Made by a program: the position numbers and the translations under genes | Assembly: GCA_963281155.1 (NCBI GenBank) | Contig: CAUJLY010000001.1 | Coordinates: 2,666,001 to 2,730,000, forward strand | From: Rhabditophanes sp. KR3021 | Lineage: Eukaryota; Nematoda; Chromadorea; Rhabditida; Alloionematidae | Reading direction: 5' to 3' | Length of the DNA: 64,000 nt | Notes under the pieces: generated by a model | Database searches by the model: none | What the model was told of the DNA's origin: nothing | Seen by the model: only the letters and a program-made list of their open reading frames with translations | Part shown: positions 46,972-56,850 of the stretch, in pieces | Layout: the number at the start of each line of letters is the position of its first letter | Numbering within the stretch: the stretch's first letter is position 1

Positions 46972-48324
46972 ATGAGTTCTAACGATTTTAGTTCCGCCAT
47001 TCCTACTATTGCTTATTATGTGGAGCAATTTATTTTATGCCGTGAAGAGAGAGAATGTGGTGTTAATGTTAGATCTGTTGAAATAGCTCAAAAAAGCTAT
47101 TCTGGAGAAAAACGTTATTTATGCCCTGCTCCGATTATTGAACTATTAAATGAAAAAGGATGGACTTGGTTAAAAAAAGAACTTCAACGAGTGTATTTCT
47201 CAGATCCATTGAAGCTTTCAGTATGTGCTACAAATTACGAAAGTGACCCTAATTCAATGATAATGTGTATTTCATCTGTTGACAATGTACCTGAACAACG
47301 TTCAACGAAAAGCTACTTAACCACATCGAAACAAGTGCTCCGTCTAAAATCAGTATACTTTCCCAGCAGAAAGAATGATAATTTAAAAAATTTGGTTATT
47401 AAACACAATTTATTAACATATTCCGGATTCAACATTGGAACTTTCATTTCTGATAAAATACATTTAGTTAGCAAATTTTCTAAATCTAAAAATGCAACAC
47501 CAAAAAATGTTTTAGATGAATTATTTATCAGAGGAGGAAGAGACATTACCTTATTCACAAAAGCTAAGAACCAAACGTACAACAAATATTTAGACTACAA
47601 AGAAGGTTCCTTTTTCGGAAATTCAAAAAGTTGGGGCTGCTTCGAATTTTTCATAATTGATGAAAAAGAACCCGTAACAAATGATGAGTATACATTTATA
47701 GAAGATAATTTAAAGTACGGCTCTATTGTTTTGATTACATCTAAGAACTATACCTTAGATCTACCATTATGCCGTGTAATGAAACCTGAAGGACAAATAT
47801 TAACAATTGAAAAAGATTATAAGCCGACTGAAAATGTTTGTCAAATGCAAAGAATTTGTCTGCAAATAATAGGTCAACCCAATAAGTTTTTGTGTCTAAA
47901 TAGTGAGAGATTATCAGACAATGAAGCAATAATAAAAACCGAATCCACAATCGAAACAGTTGACTCTTGTATATTCTACATTTCAACAGTCAGTTCAACA
48001 ACTTCCAAATTCGGATTCATTAGAAACATTCCAAATAATCCTGTCACCCCTTGTCCATGTGTTAGTAATTGCGTTTTAAAATCTATTGATAATTATCACC
48101 ATTATGAACTGATTGGAAAAGATTTTTCACCAAAATTAACTGTTTGGATTGGGAGAGAACAAATAGAGTCGTATTATCAAACTCCAACCCAAATGAAATT
48201 GCTTTTCACAAACAGACAACGAACATGGCTGAAAAGTCCTGAGAATATATCCGATAAAAGTATTTATTTGCTTCGTGATGATGGCGTTATCTATCCAACT
48301 GACATCGAAGCAATCTTTCATTAA
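46972..48324 (+). CDS. Divergent CSL (RBPJ/Su(H)/LAG-1)-like transcription factor, intronless
   Basis: A single exon of 450 aa matches the three-part CSL core in order. The N-terminal Rel-like part has VEIAQKSYSGEKRYLCPAP (~38-56; family AQKSYGNEKRFxCPPP). The beta-trefoil part has FISDKIHLVSKFSKSK, YKEGSFFGNSKSWGCFEFFI and YGSIVLITSKNYTLDLPLCR. The C-terminal Rel-like part has HHYELIGKDFSPKLTVWIGR and LLRDDGVIYPTDIEAIF. CSL proteins bind GTGGGAA-type sites as the nuclear end of Notch signalling. The sequence is much diverged and lacks introns, unlike the usual multi-exon lag-1, so it may be a retro-derived or fast-evolving paralogue. The ATG at 46972 is used; a TTG upstream is ignored. Confidence 0.8.
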   Translation: MSSNDFSSAIPTIAYYVEQFILCREERECGVNVRSVEIAQKSYSGEKRYLCPAPIIELLNEKGWTWLKKELQRVYFSDPLKLSVCATNYESDPNSMIMCISSVDNVPEQRSTKSYLTTSKQVLRLKSVYFPSRKNDNLKNLVIKHNLLTYSGFNIGTFISDKIHLVSKFSKSKNATPKNVLDELFIRGGRDITLFTKAKNQTYNKYLDYKEGSFFGNSKSWGCFEFFIIDEKEPVTNDEYTFIEDNLKYGSIVLITSKNYTLDLPLCRVMKPEGQILTIEKDYKPTENVCQMQRICLQIIGQPNKFLCLNSERLSDNEAIIKTESTIETVDSCIFYISTVSSTTSKFGFIRNIPNNPVTPCPCVSNCVLKSIDNYHHYELIGKDFSPKLTVWIGREQIESYYQTPTQMKLLFTNRQRTWLKSPENISDKSIYLLRDDGVIYPTDIEAIFH

Positions 48325-48536
48325 AACAGTTGTAAATAAAATGTATCATAACTTTCTCAATAATATTTTCATTAACCTCGTAAACCTTAAAAAAATAATT
48401 TTACATGATTATGAGTATGAATTTGCATTGCAGTACATTAGTTTTTACTTTTTTATTTAACAACTTTCAATTCATATTAATTATTGTTCAAGAATAACAA
48501 ATGCTTGATGGATTAACAGTTATAGAAGTTGATAAA

Positions 48537-49571
48537 AAAAATATTGACAATAATTTCGGTTTTTGGTCAAAATTTAAACTGTAAAAATATATGGATGTAG
48601 TTTCGCCAATTAATGACTGCAAATGACTAATACAAAATATAACAGATATACATCATTTATTAAAAGTTGTACAAGTGTTATATGTTATTTAAAAGTTACG
48701 TCTACGGACAGCTGTATTTTTCAGCAGAGATAAAAATATTTCTTAATATATCTTTTGCAAAACGACATTTGACTATTGCCATTTATTTAAACCTATATTT
48801 GATTGTTATGATAATGACTTAGTACTATTTATCCAAGATGTGATTTGTGTTTCGGCTATAGCTTCATCAATTACAATAATTTGGTATCTGAAACAAACAA
48901 AATCAGAAAATTTACTTGATTACATACATTTTTTAATATACAGCAGATTGTATAACATTTGGACAATTTTAAGGAACATACACCATAACAGAGCTTTAAT
49001 AATGATATTAAGCATAATTGCATAGTAAACGGAGACATTGTAATTCACAATTGAAAGAAGTTGCCCTTGATAATGGAACCTATGAGGAATGCAAATACAA
49101 AAATGAAGGTTAAATCAAATATTTAAACTGGAAGAATGGTGGATGTGAACGGGTTTAATAACTTATACTGAAAGTTGCAGTGTCAGAAACCTTCAGTTTC
49201 GGCCTGAATAATACAATGTTTTCAGTGAAAGAATCAAATACCAAATTGTCTTTTTGAATTCTTTCTTTGCTTTTAACAATGAAAATCATTGCAAATTGTC
49301 CATAACAAAACAGTATATTTAAAATTTGCACATTTAATTTGAACTAGAATTTCATGCACACGTACTACCATTTTTATACTTGTATTTCGTAACTTTATTA
49401 TTTACTTTCAGTTGTAGGTTGAATTAATGTTACAACTGCTGCAGCATTTATAATTGCTGGAATTATTCGGCATACTAATTGCAAAGGATAGTTTGACGAA
49501 CCTGGGCATTTTCCATATAGTGTGATTATAATAAATACTTTAAAAGAACAGTGAAAATACACAAACATATC
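48537..49571. repeat. Arm B of the ~1 kb inverted repeat
   Basis: This is the reverse-complement partner of 13599-14634. It contains a plus-strand receptor remnant (48801-49025) and, on the minus strand, the small frame described for arm A. The two arms differ by scattered substitutions and short indels. The boundaries are abrupt and without obvious terminal repeats. Confidence 0.85.
48801..49025 (+). pseudogene. Chemoreceptor fragment in repeat arm B
   Basis: Reads CYDNDLVLFIQDVICVSAIA, then SSITIIWYLKQT and DYIHFLIYSRLYNI, matching TM1-2 of the receptor at 10338-11332 in order. It stops at TAG 49023 after about 75 codons, and nothing of TM3-7 follows. Its stop-free reading, against two stops in arm A, shows the two arms decayed differently after duplication. 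Confidence 0.6.
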
Positions 49572-49588
49572 CATAAGGACTTTATTAA

Positions 49589-49694
49589 TTATTTCATTTT
49601 GTTTAAAAAGACACTATTAATAAACGTATTGCCTTCGTTTAACGGATTAACTTGCATTGACAAATTGGTACTAGTAATTGTTGTTTGCATGAAC
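49589..49694 (-). other. Possible terminal exon abutting repeat arm B
   Basis: An acceptor (TATTTGTAG) precedes an open minus-strand frame reading MQTTITSTNLSMQVNPLNEG and ending at TAA 49589-49591. A second hydrophilic open piece lies at about 49790-49880 on the same strand with one stop. This may be the decayed tail of a gene truncated by the duplication, but a start and other exons are missing. Confidence 0.22.
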
Positions 49695-50507
49695 CTACAA
49701 ATAATATAAAAAATGCGAAAAATCAAATAATTAACCCAAATACACAGAAAAGCTACAAAATTGAAGTGATAAAGAATTAGTGCCCTAAGTACACATTAAG
49801 CTTGCTTTCGTTTTTATCAGATTCCTACGTAATAACTAATGGTTTTAATTCACTATTATTTTCTGTGTCATCTGAATTCATTTTTCGGAAGCAATGGGCT
49901 TTTGAGATAAATAAACTAATGATCAGAATATTGAATATTAAACTTTAAATGCCGTGGCTTTGTTAAAGACAAAAAAGTAACAATATAAAAGATTCTCAAA
50001 TGATACAAACTCTAGAAATAAAACAAATTTAGAATTCACATGTTTTGAGACAACACAATATGTTTATGAAGATCAAATTTTGAGAAATATATGCGATTAT
50101 GAAATGTTGATTATAAATTCAAAAAATACTTATAGTTTCACTCTTAAATCCATTTCAAATTGTTTAACAAATTTATGTATCAAATATCAGGTAATGCTGA
50201 TATTTGCCATTGGTTCAAGTCAAACCATTTTTCAATTATTAATTAATTGTTCTACAAACATGCAACAAAACAGATACATTAATTTGTGGCATAAATATAG
50301 ATGTAATAGCTGGGTGTTATTCATGTGACACAAACATTGTTATTTACTAGTGCATTTGAATAAGATATTGCACAAATAAAACTGAATAAAGCATACAAAA
50401 CACACAAAGTTTTAAAAATGATATGAATTGGATTTGTTATTTGGATAAATAATTTTTATATGTTTGTTCGCCACAATAAAGCTTTAAAGTAGGAACAAAT
50501 GAATTGG
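49695..50507. other. Intergenic region upstream of the GST-like gene
   Basis: About 800 AT-rich bases. The 82-codon frame at 50080-50328 has no domain and no splice context and is not called. Confidence 0.3.
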
Positions 50508-50514
50508 TATAAAA
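50508..50514 (+). promoter_or_regulatory. TATA box of the GST-like gene
   Basis: TATAAAA lies 52-58 bases upstream of the ATG at 50566, in the expected range. Confidence 0.45.
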
Positions 50515-50565
50515 GGTGGTTATTTTGAATATAAAGTATAACATTTGCTATAAATTTGTGTAACA

Positions 50566-51207
50566 ATGGTCGGAAAAACTACTTTGACTTACTTCAATGG
50601 AATGGGACGTGCGGAAGTAAGTATATTAACGTTTGTCTTAATACCCTAACATTTAGGTTGCTCGTATTCTTCTCAACTATGGAGGGCAAGAGTTCAACGA
50701 TGTTCGAGTCAGCTTTGAAGAATGGCCCAAAATTAAGGAACAACAGCCTTTTAAGCAATTGCCGGTACTTGAAGTAGATGGTGTCAAAATTGGCCAGGCA
50801 TGTGCTTTCGAACAACTTTTGGCTAGTCGCTTCAAGCTTCTAGGAAAAAATGACATTGAAACTGCATTAATTCAGCAATTCGTTCTTGCAATTGATGATG
50901 TCCAATTGAATGCTAAACCAATGTACTATGAAAAAGATGAAGAAAAAAAGAAAATAATGACGAAGGCTTACCTTGCCGACAATGTTGCTCCTTTTCTCAA
51001 ATTAATATCTGGAGTCATTGCCAAAAGCGGCCTCCTTGTTGGTTCTTCTATCTCTTATGCTGACATCTCTTTGTTTCAATTTCTGTGGGCTTGGTGAACA
51101 GAAATGACTTAGTTCTTGATGGAGCTATAAAAGAGTTTTATACCAAGATTGGAAATGACCCCAAAATCAAAAAGTACGTTGTTTCCAGACCAAAGAGTGA
51201 CTTCTAA
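50566..51207 (+). pseudogene. Sigma-class glutathione S-transferase, frameshifted
   Basis: Exon 1 (50566-50616) and exon 2 (from 50657) join in phase 0. The protein starts LTYFNGMGRAEVARILLNYG, the sigma GST N-terminal thioredoxin fold with the catalytic Tyr in TYFNG, and continues with FKQLPVLEVDG and an all-helical half (ISYADISLFQF). The frame then stops at TGA 51095-51097. One frame away the protein resumes at once (GLVNRNDLVLDGAIKEF...) and ends with the expected KKYVVSRPKSDF at TAA 51205-51207. A single-base indel near 51087 therefore breaks it; the total length would otherwise be about 200 aa, normal for the class. QSxAI at the glutathione site is QACAF. It is either a young pseudogene or a sequence error. 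Confidence 0.72.
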
Positions 51208-51353
51208 GTTACCAAAAATACACACTAAATCGTAAACCATCTAAATAAATGTACTTTTTATAAAATATTAAGTTTTTAAAATACACATTAGTTGATTAAA
51301 ACAAAATAATGACCTTGTTTTGCTGCATATTGAATATTATTACACACAACGAA

Positions 51354-52428
51354 TTAGGCTTTCGATAAAACAGCTGCAATTACTACCTTGTTCCCAGTGA
51401 CATCATCGTCTTTATTGTAGACATTCATTGTAAATAAATCACCACAGCTAGATGGCACAACTGGTGAAGAAACATAAGCTCTCGTGGTGAAATCATTTGT
51501 AATCATTCTTTTATCCGTGTAAGCCAAAAGTGTATTACACTGATTGCTGACGACTGGCATAAACGAAACGTAATCAGGGAGCATGTAATTCCGCATAAAT
51601 CATCGTTATGATTACTCGTATGTGCCCATGGAGTCATAAACGATATGAAAAATTTAGATGTTGCTGATATTATTATGGTTGATCATAATCACTTCTTGAA
51701 TAGGAAAAACCGATATATAGTGTCTATGGTTACTAATCGCAGTATTGTATTGAACTGTTTTATTTGAAAATAATTATCCATTCACGTATCCACAATTTTT
51801 ACACTAATATAATCATTTTTGCTAACAGGTAATATTGTAATAAAGCCTTGAAAATTAAAAAATATAACAATTCTGCATATAAATACTCCTACCTTTACTC
51901 CACCATTCACAGTTGGCATATATAAAATATATTTATTGTCAGCATTTGGTATTGAAGAAATTAAAGAGACAGGTGTAGTGCTTTTGTATGCTTCTATAAA
52001 TTTAGAAATGAGTTTGACTTCTTCAGAACAAGATGTGAATATACGGAAGTCTGTAGCCTCATAATTATGGATTGAATCAACTAAAAGAATGTTTGCAAAA
52101 GTAATTCTTGGTAATTCAAAAACCTTAAAGACAATTATTATTTCTAAGTTCATCAATTGGTCACCTTATTTGTAATACCATAAAGAAACGTTTTTTAAAT
52201 GAAATTACTTTGTTATCTGGTTTTTGGGTATATGTAAAGGTGCAAGTACCGTTATTATATATTGGGATTACGATAACACTTATTGTCGGAATTACACCTG
52301 TCCGGCCTCTTCATAACATGGCATAAAATTAAATACAAACTCTTTCCCATCTGAATCTGTTGAAGATGTTACAACAACGGAAAAAATGTTAGAAATAGTA
52401 AAATATAGATACAAATATTCGTCTTCAT
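51354..52428 (-). pseudogene. Decayed copy of the 22 kb secreted gene
   Basis: The minus strand holds, in order, a signal-peptide start (ATG 52428, MKTNICIYILLFLTFF), a DSDGKEFVFNF match and a VIVIPIYNNGTCTFTYTQ match in shifted frames. After an intron come FRIFTSCSEEVKLISK and YILYMPTVNGGVK, a 46-base intron, and FITILPVSKNDY. Several stops interrupt the next part, followed by MITNDFTTRAYVSSP and an early end at KA. The C-terminal third (the TLAKDC and FNQR regions of the 22 kb gene) is missing. Numerous stops and frame changes make this a clear pseudogene. It preserves an intron that its 22 kb relative lacks. Confidence 0.75.
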
Positions 52429-52936
52429 ATTGCTATATTAGTCTTTAGAAAATGTTAATTTCCTAATATAATTGCTAATAGATGAGTTTAAATTAATTCA
52501 TACTCTATAAATTATGGGCTAGATAAAGAAAATAAACTCTTACATCAATATTATCTGTAAGACGGATATATTGTTTAATTCCATCTCTATAAATTGAAAT
52601 GACATCATTGACTAATTAATCTGCACTCATCTCCGACCCTTTATCAGGAAGAAAAGTGGAAGAATGCGTATAACAGCAAGATATGCAATGTATACAATAA
52701 AACGTATAAAAATGTAACAATCTTCTCCTACAATTGTTATATTCTTATTTTATAGTACAAATAGGTAGTCTCTTTTATTTTATTATTACCTAAATCTTCA
52801 TTTTCTACATAAATTTCTTAAACGTAGAAAATATTTTAAAATTTCATTAATATGTAATCATGGTATGAATGCTAATTTTTTAGTAAATCGAAAAGATTCA
52901 GATGAGAGTTTATTTTTTAGTTAAAGAGAAATGAAA
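52429..52936. other. Intergenic region
   Basis: About 500 AT-rich bases without a recognisable element. Confidence 0.3.
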
Positions 52937-53419
52937 TTACATTGTTGAAAATGTTTCAGAATGGCAATGACTAGCGTAATTGATTGGATTGGAATAGGCA
53001 CTTGTATGAGAGAATTGAGCGGTATCATTAAACTCAGCTGACAAAAAAGTTCCGTTGATAAATCCTTTGTTCATTATTGAAGGAACCACACTTCCATTAA
53101 AAAATGAATAATTTAAATTGTCTTCATTTTCTAACAATGAGTCGATCTTGACAACAATTCCCGTTTTTATTTGTTCTGTATATTGAGTTGGAGCTTGCTT
53201 GTTAATTTGGAATTTTCTGGATGCTTGCATTTGTGGTTGTTTCGAAGCTTGATTAAGAATTTGGAATTCTTTGAAAGCTTGATTGTTTGTTTTTTGTTGG
53301 CAACTATTAGAACGAACACATTTCCAGGTTGCAACATAAACGATAATAAGTGCAACACATATAATACTCAAACAAATGAAGGTTTTTTCAAAAAATGCAA
53401 TTGCTAAAACTGAGCCCAT
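52937..53419 (-). CDS. Small single-pass membrane protein with a Gln-rich repeat
   Basis: A single exon encodes 160 aa. A TM segment lies at about residues 11-33 (FICLSIICVALIIVYVATW) and is followed by a basic stretch. A short imperfect repeat of FKEFQILNQASKQ type recurs about twice (~46-85). The tail is Ser/Asn/Phe-rich. A TATATAAA (minus strand, 53466-53473) lies about 50 bases upstream. It is probably a type III membrane protein with a cytosolic tail; no domain was recognised. Confidence 0.5.
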   Translation of the reverse strand: MGSVLAIAFFEKTFICLSIICVALIIVYVATWKCVRSNSCQQKTNNQAFKEFQILNQASKQPQMQASRKFQINKQAPTQYTEQIKTGIVVKIDSLLENEDNLNYSFFNGSVVPSIMNKGFINGTFLSAEFNDTAQFSHTSAYSNPINYASHCHSETFSTM

Positions 53420-53894
53420 TTTAGAAGTTAGATTTACTTTATGATCTATTATTAGTTTTTAATTGTTTATATAGTGCTTAAAATAGCTAATTTTTAGCAT
53501 TTGTGTAAAATATTAGATATCAATCCATCAATTAGTTTTTAGCAGCATCTGTCATAAATCCAATGATGTTTTTTAGATTATAAATTTAGTTAAACTATAT
53601 GCATTCACTTTTACAAATTAGTACCGCATTTAATTAAGACAAAGTCATGCTATTATTATAAACAAATTAACTAAAATGTATGCCAAAGTATTTACTCTTA
53701 ATTGGCAACAAATATTAAGTAATCTCTGACAACTATGAGTTTTTAAATTTAATTAACGGTAAAAAAGAGCTGTCAACTACTTCATTCTATTTAGAAAATT
53801 ATTTAATCACAACAACCAAAGTGAATATTTGTTCCATGTAAAAATTTAAATTCTATGTCTACTAAGGATCAAAGTTTTCTGATTATGTTTAATA
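53420..53894. other. Intergenic region
   Basis: About 475 AT-rich bases. Apart from the TATA element at 53466-53473, nothing was found. Confidence 0.3.
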
Positions 53895-54749
53895 TTAAAT
53901 AATTTCGGCTATGCATAAAGGAATAACAATAAGCAATCTCAAAACATTAATATTGTGCTTAATTTTTTCCGCCGTTTCATGCTTTGTTTGGCGAAGACAA
54001 TCTTTTAATTTCTTCTCTAATGGCCAGTAGTAAAATAATCCTCCATAAACATTATTAATTATTAGTGCTGTTATATTAAAAACCATTTGAGCTGAAAACC
54101 AATTTAATTTGTGAACTTCCATTACAATTAATGTATAATCAGGATTATCATATCAATCTATTAAATCCATTTTCTGAATAAAAATATGTATTATCGAAAT
54201 AGAAGAACTAACATAAGCATAACTTGCTCGATATTCATTTCTTGACATTAAACCACTTGGAAATGATATATATGACATAATTGGTATTGCAATTCCAAAT
54301 GCAACCAAAGTTGCTTTTCGACTTTATTTGTATGATAAATAGATGTCTCCCGTACAAAAACATTATATCTCACGATGAATGAATAGTCAATATAATTAGC
54401 TATTAGTATTATGCATACTAAGCTGGTTTCGACTAAATAGGCACAAAACATTGGACTTCCAAGGTGATGGCAAAGTCCTTCAAAAATGATCTTTAATGGA
54501 AGTTTATTACTTACCATTACAACTACCTCCGAATAAAGACAAAGTTACTTTGACACCAGCTAGTGGACCACATATAAGTGGAACCAAACCTTCAAGCAAT
54601 CTTGCCCATTTGACTAGTACGAAAAATGTATAACCTTCTCTTTTAGGACCATTAATATGCATCCAAACAAAAGCAAACAAATTTAAAAATACACCTAGGA
54701 AACATTCAATCTGTAATATTATGTCGTACATTGTGTTCAACATGTTCAT
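53895..54749 (-). pseudogene. Broken chemoreceptor (7TM)
   Basis: Related to the intact receptor at 3657-4656. Exon 1 (from ATG 54749, MNMLNTMYDIILQIECFLG) ends at a GTAAGT donor near 54516; a 37-base intron would restore SCNGLCHHLG, matching SGWGHIFG of the intact copy. TM3-4 then read normally until about 54325, where the frame shifts (RKATLVAFGIAIPIMSYISF continues one frame on). A further piece (MEVHKLNWFSAQMVFNITAL) ends early at ICIAEII-like residues, with TM7 and the tail missing. At least one frameshift and the C-terminal truncation mark it as a pseudogene. Confidence 0.65.
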
Positions 54750-55236
54750 GTAAATTACAATATAATCTTAAAAGCTTAACCAAAAACAATTTATTATTAC
54801 ATCGAAATTTGATGAAATTTACAATAAAATAAGTTTTTTAATACAATTACACGTGTTATTGTTGTAATTTGTATCACGTAGAGAGTATTATACTATCATT
54901 AGTTAATGAACATTTATTATATTGAAATCATTAAATAAATAGTTTTTAAGGAATTTTCATACATTTTTAAATATTAATGGTAACTTTTTTATTAAGAATT
55001 ATTCTCATTATACTTACCCGCTTTGTTATTCCCTAATGACTTATTAATTGTTTTGAAGGTAAAATTTAAATGTTTCAATATAGTATTGTGTGATAGTTTA
55101 TGGAAGTTAGTGTCTTATTACAAATAAGCATGAGAAAATTTTCTTCTGACATTATGGTGAGACAATTATTAAAATATGTTGAAAATTTTTATTTTAGATT
55201 ACTTGTGCATATTTACATTATAAGAATTAACTGAAT
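54750..55236. other. Intergenic region
   Basis: About 490 AT-rich bases. Nothing identified. Confidence 0.3.
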
Positions 55237-56154
55237 TTACCAATCAAGTTTGGCCATCTTAAAATATTGGTCACCATCGTTCACTGCAATCTCGATTGGA
55301 CTTGTATCTTCTGAATTTCTTATAATATTGCTTTTTTTAAATATGTTAAGCAATTTCACATACGGTGAACAGTTTAAATAAAACTTTAATAGAACATAAC
55401 AGGATACATAATTTTTGATTAATCCAACAGAGTGACGTAAAGTCAAATTTAAGCTTTTATCTATCCAGATTTCCGCAATTATCAAGAAGATTGAAGTTAG
55501 GAATTGAGTCCAAAATATATTTCTTACCAAATGCATGCTTCGTCTCATTATTTCAACAGATTCACGGATGGTGTATTGTTCTGTCAGACTTTTACCTATA
55601 TATGATTTCAATTTTGTCAAACCTATATTCTTGCTTTTAATGTATTGATATAGAAAAGGAAATGGTACGTCACAAGCAGCCATTATTAAACGATATGTAA
55701 GGATGGATATGCCTGACATGTATTGAAATTGAACAATGCCGAAGGACAAAATGGGTAAAAACAAGGAACACGCAATGATACCAAAAATGTGATTTTGAGT
55801 CTCATATGACTGCCGATAAATAATTGCAAATAATCTCTCTAATATAATGAGAGCCAATGTAAATCTCACTAAATTATCAATTACTCCTCTTGCGGATTCC
55901 ACTGTTAACTCAATTTGATGCCAAAACAATGTATCTTCTTTAGTCGTAAATTGTTGAATAAGTACTACTACATTTAAAATTTCATGCATCGCAACTCTGA
56001 TTCCGAGAATTGTTATGCAAACCAAAATAGAATATTTGAAATGAATGTGCCATCTCTTAGTTTTGATAAGTAGTTTAATTACTAGGAAATAGATAGGAAA
56101 ATAAAATATTCCCACAATAAATGAAATTATTTGAACAATCAATAATATACTCAT
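55237..56154 (-). CDS. Serpentine chemoreceptor, Sra/Srab/Sre-like
   Basis: A single exon encodes 305 aa with seven TM segments. After TM3 it has LIILERLFAIIYRQSYE, and before TM6 a SLTEQYTIRESVEIMRRS stretch like the LSxRYQxxEN motif of the sra/srb/sre superfamily. The C-terminal tail (KKSNIIRNSEDTSP...) is acidic and longer than in the other receptors here. Expected to be a sensory GPCR. The superfamily call is fairly secure and the exact family is not. Confidence 0.72.
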   Translation of the reverse strand: MSILLIVQIISFIVGIFYFPIYFLVIKLLIKTKRWHIHFKYSILVCITILGIRVAMHEILNVVVLIQQFTTKEDTLFWHQIELTVESARGVIDNLVRFTLALIILERLFAIIYRQSYETQNHIFGIIACSLFLPILSFGIVQFQYMSGISILTYRLIMAACDVPFPFLYQYIKSKNIGLTKLKSYIGKSLTEQYTIRESVEIMRRSMHLVRNIFWTQFLTSIFLIIAEIWIDKSLNLTLRHSVGLIKNYVSCYVLLKFYLNCSPYVKLLNIFKKSNIIRNSEDTSPIEIAVNDGDQYFKMAKLDW

Positions 56155-56850
56155 GAAATATCAAGTTATTGTGTATATTAATATGTAAATAACAATTAAG
56201 CTTGAGAATTTTTCTTTAAAAATTGTATAGTGTTGTATTTTATTTAATGGTGTAACATTAATATTACTAAATACCTGCATTAGTGTATGTATATAACATT
56301 CATTCATCCATTTTTTAGTAGATAAAAGAATTAAAATATATGAGATATAAGTAATTCATTTGGAAAATATTTGGATACAAAAAACCACATATTTTATTAT
56401 GAACTACAATTTAGCCTAATGTTTTTATTATACATTGCCATTTTAAGTTTATTTTTTCAAGGCTAATTCAGAAAGTTCTTCATTATACTCTCGATGCTCA
56501 TATTTCTTGTCAAAAGACTAAACAACAATAATCCAAAATTATAAAAAATGTCGTATTTTGAGCACAAACTTTATGTGCCATGATCGAATGTTGATTCTAA
56601 TAAGTTATTTAAAATTCACTTACTTAATTTCTCATATATTTTAATACTTTTACTTTAAACATACGTCAATGAGATTAGGATTGTTTTATTCTTGAACATT
56701 TAATAAAAATTGCATTTTTAATCCAAAAAACATATAATTTAAAGGTGTTAATGAATCCAAAAGTTAGTTAAATATTTAAATTAATAAATGTACAATTTTT
56801 CCATCAACATTTGAATTGATAATAAATTTATTTATTGGAATTAACAATTA
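56155..56850. other. Intergenic region
   Basis: About 700 AT-rich bases between two minus-strand genes. Nothing identified. Confidence 0.3.

Noticed and set aside
50080..50328. 82-codon plus-strand frame
   Set aside because: It lacks a signal peptide, domain, introns or promoter; probably chance in AT-rich DNA.
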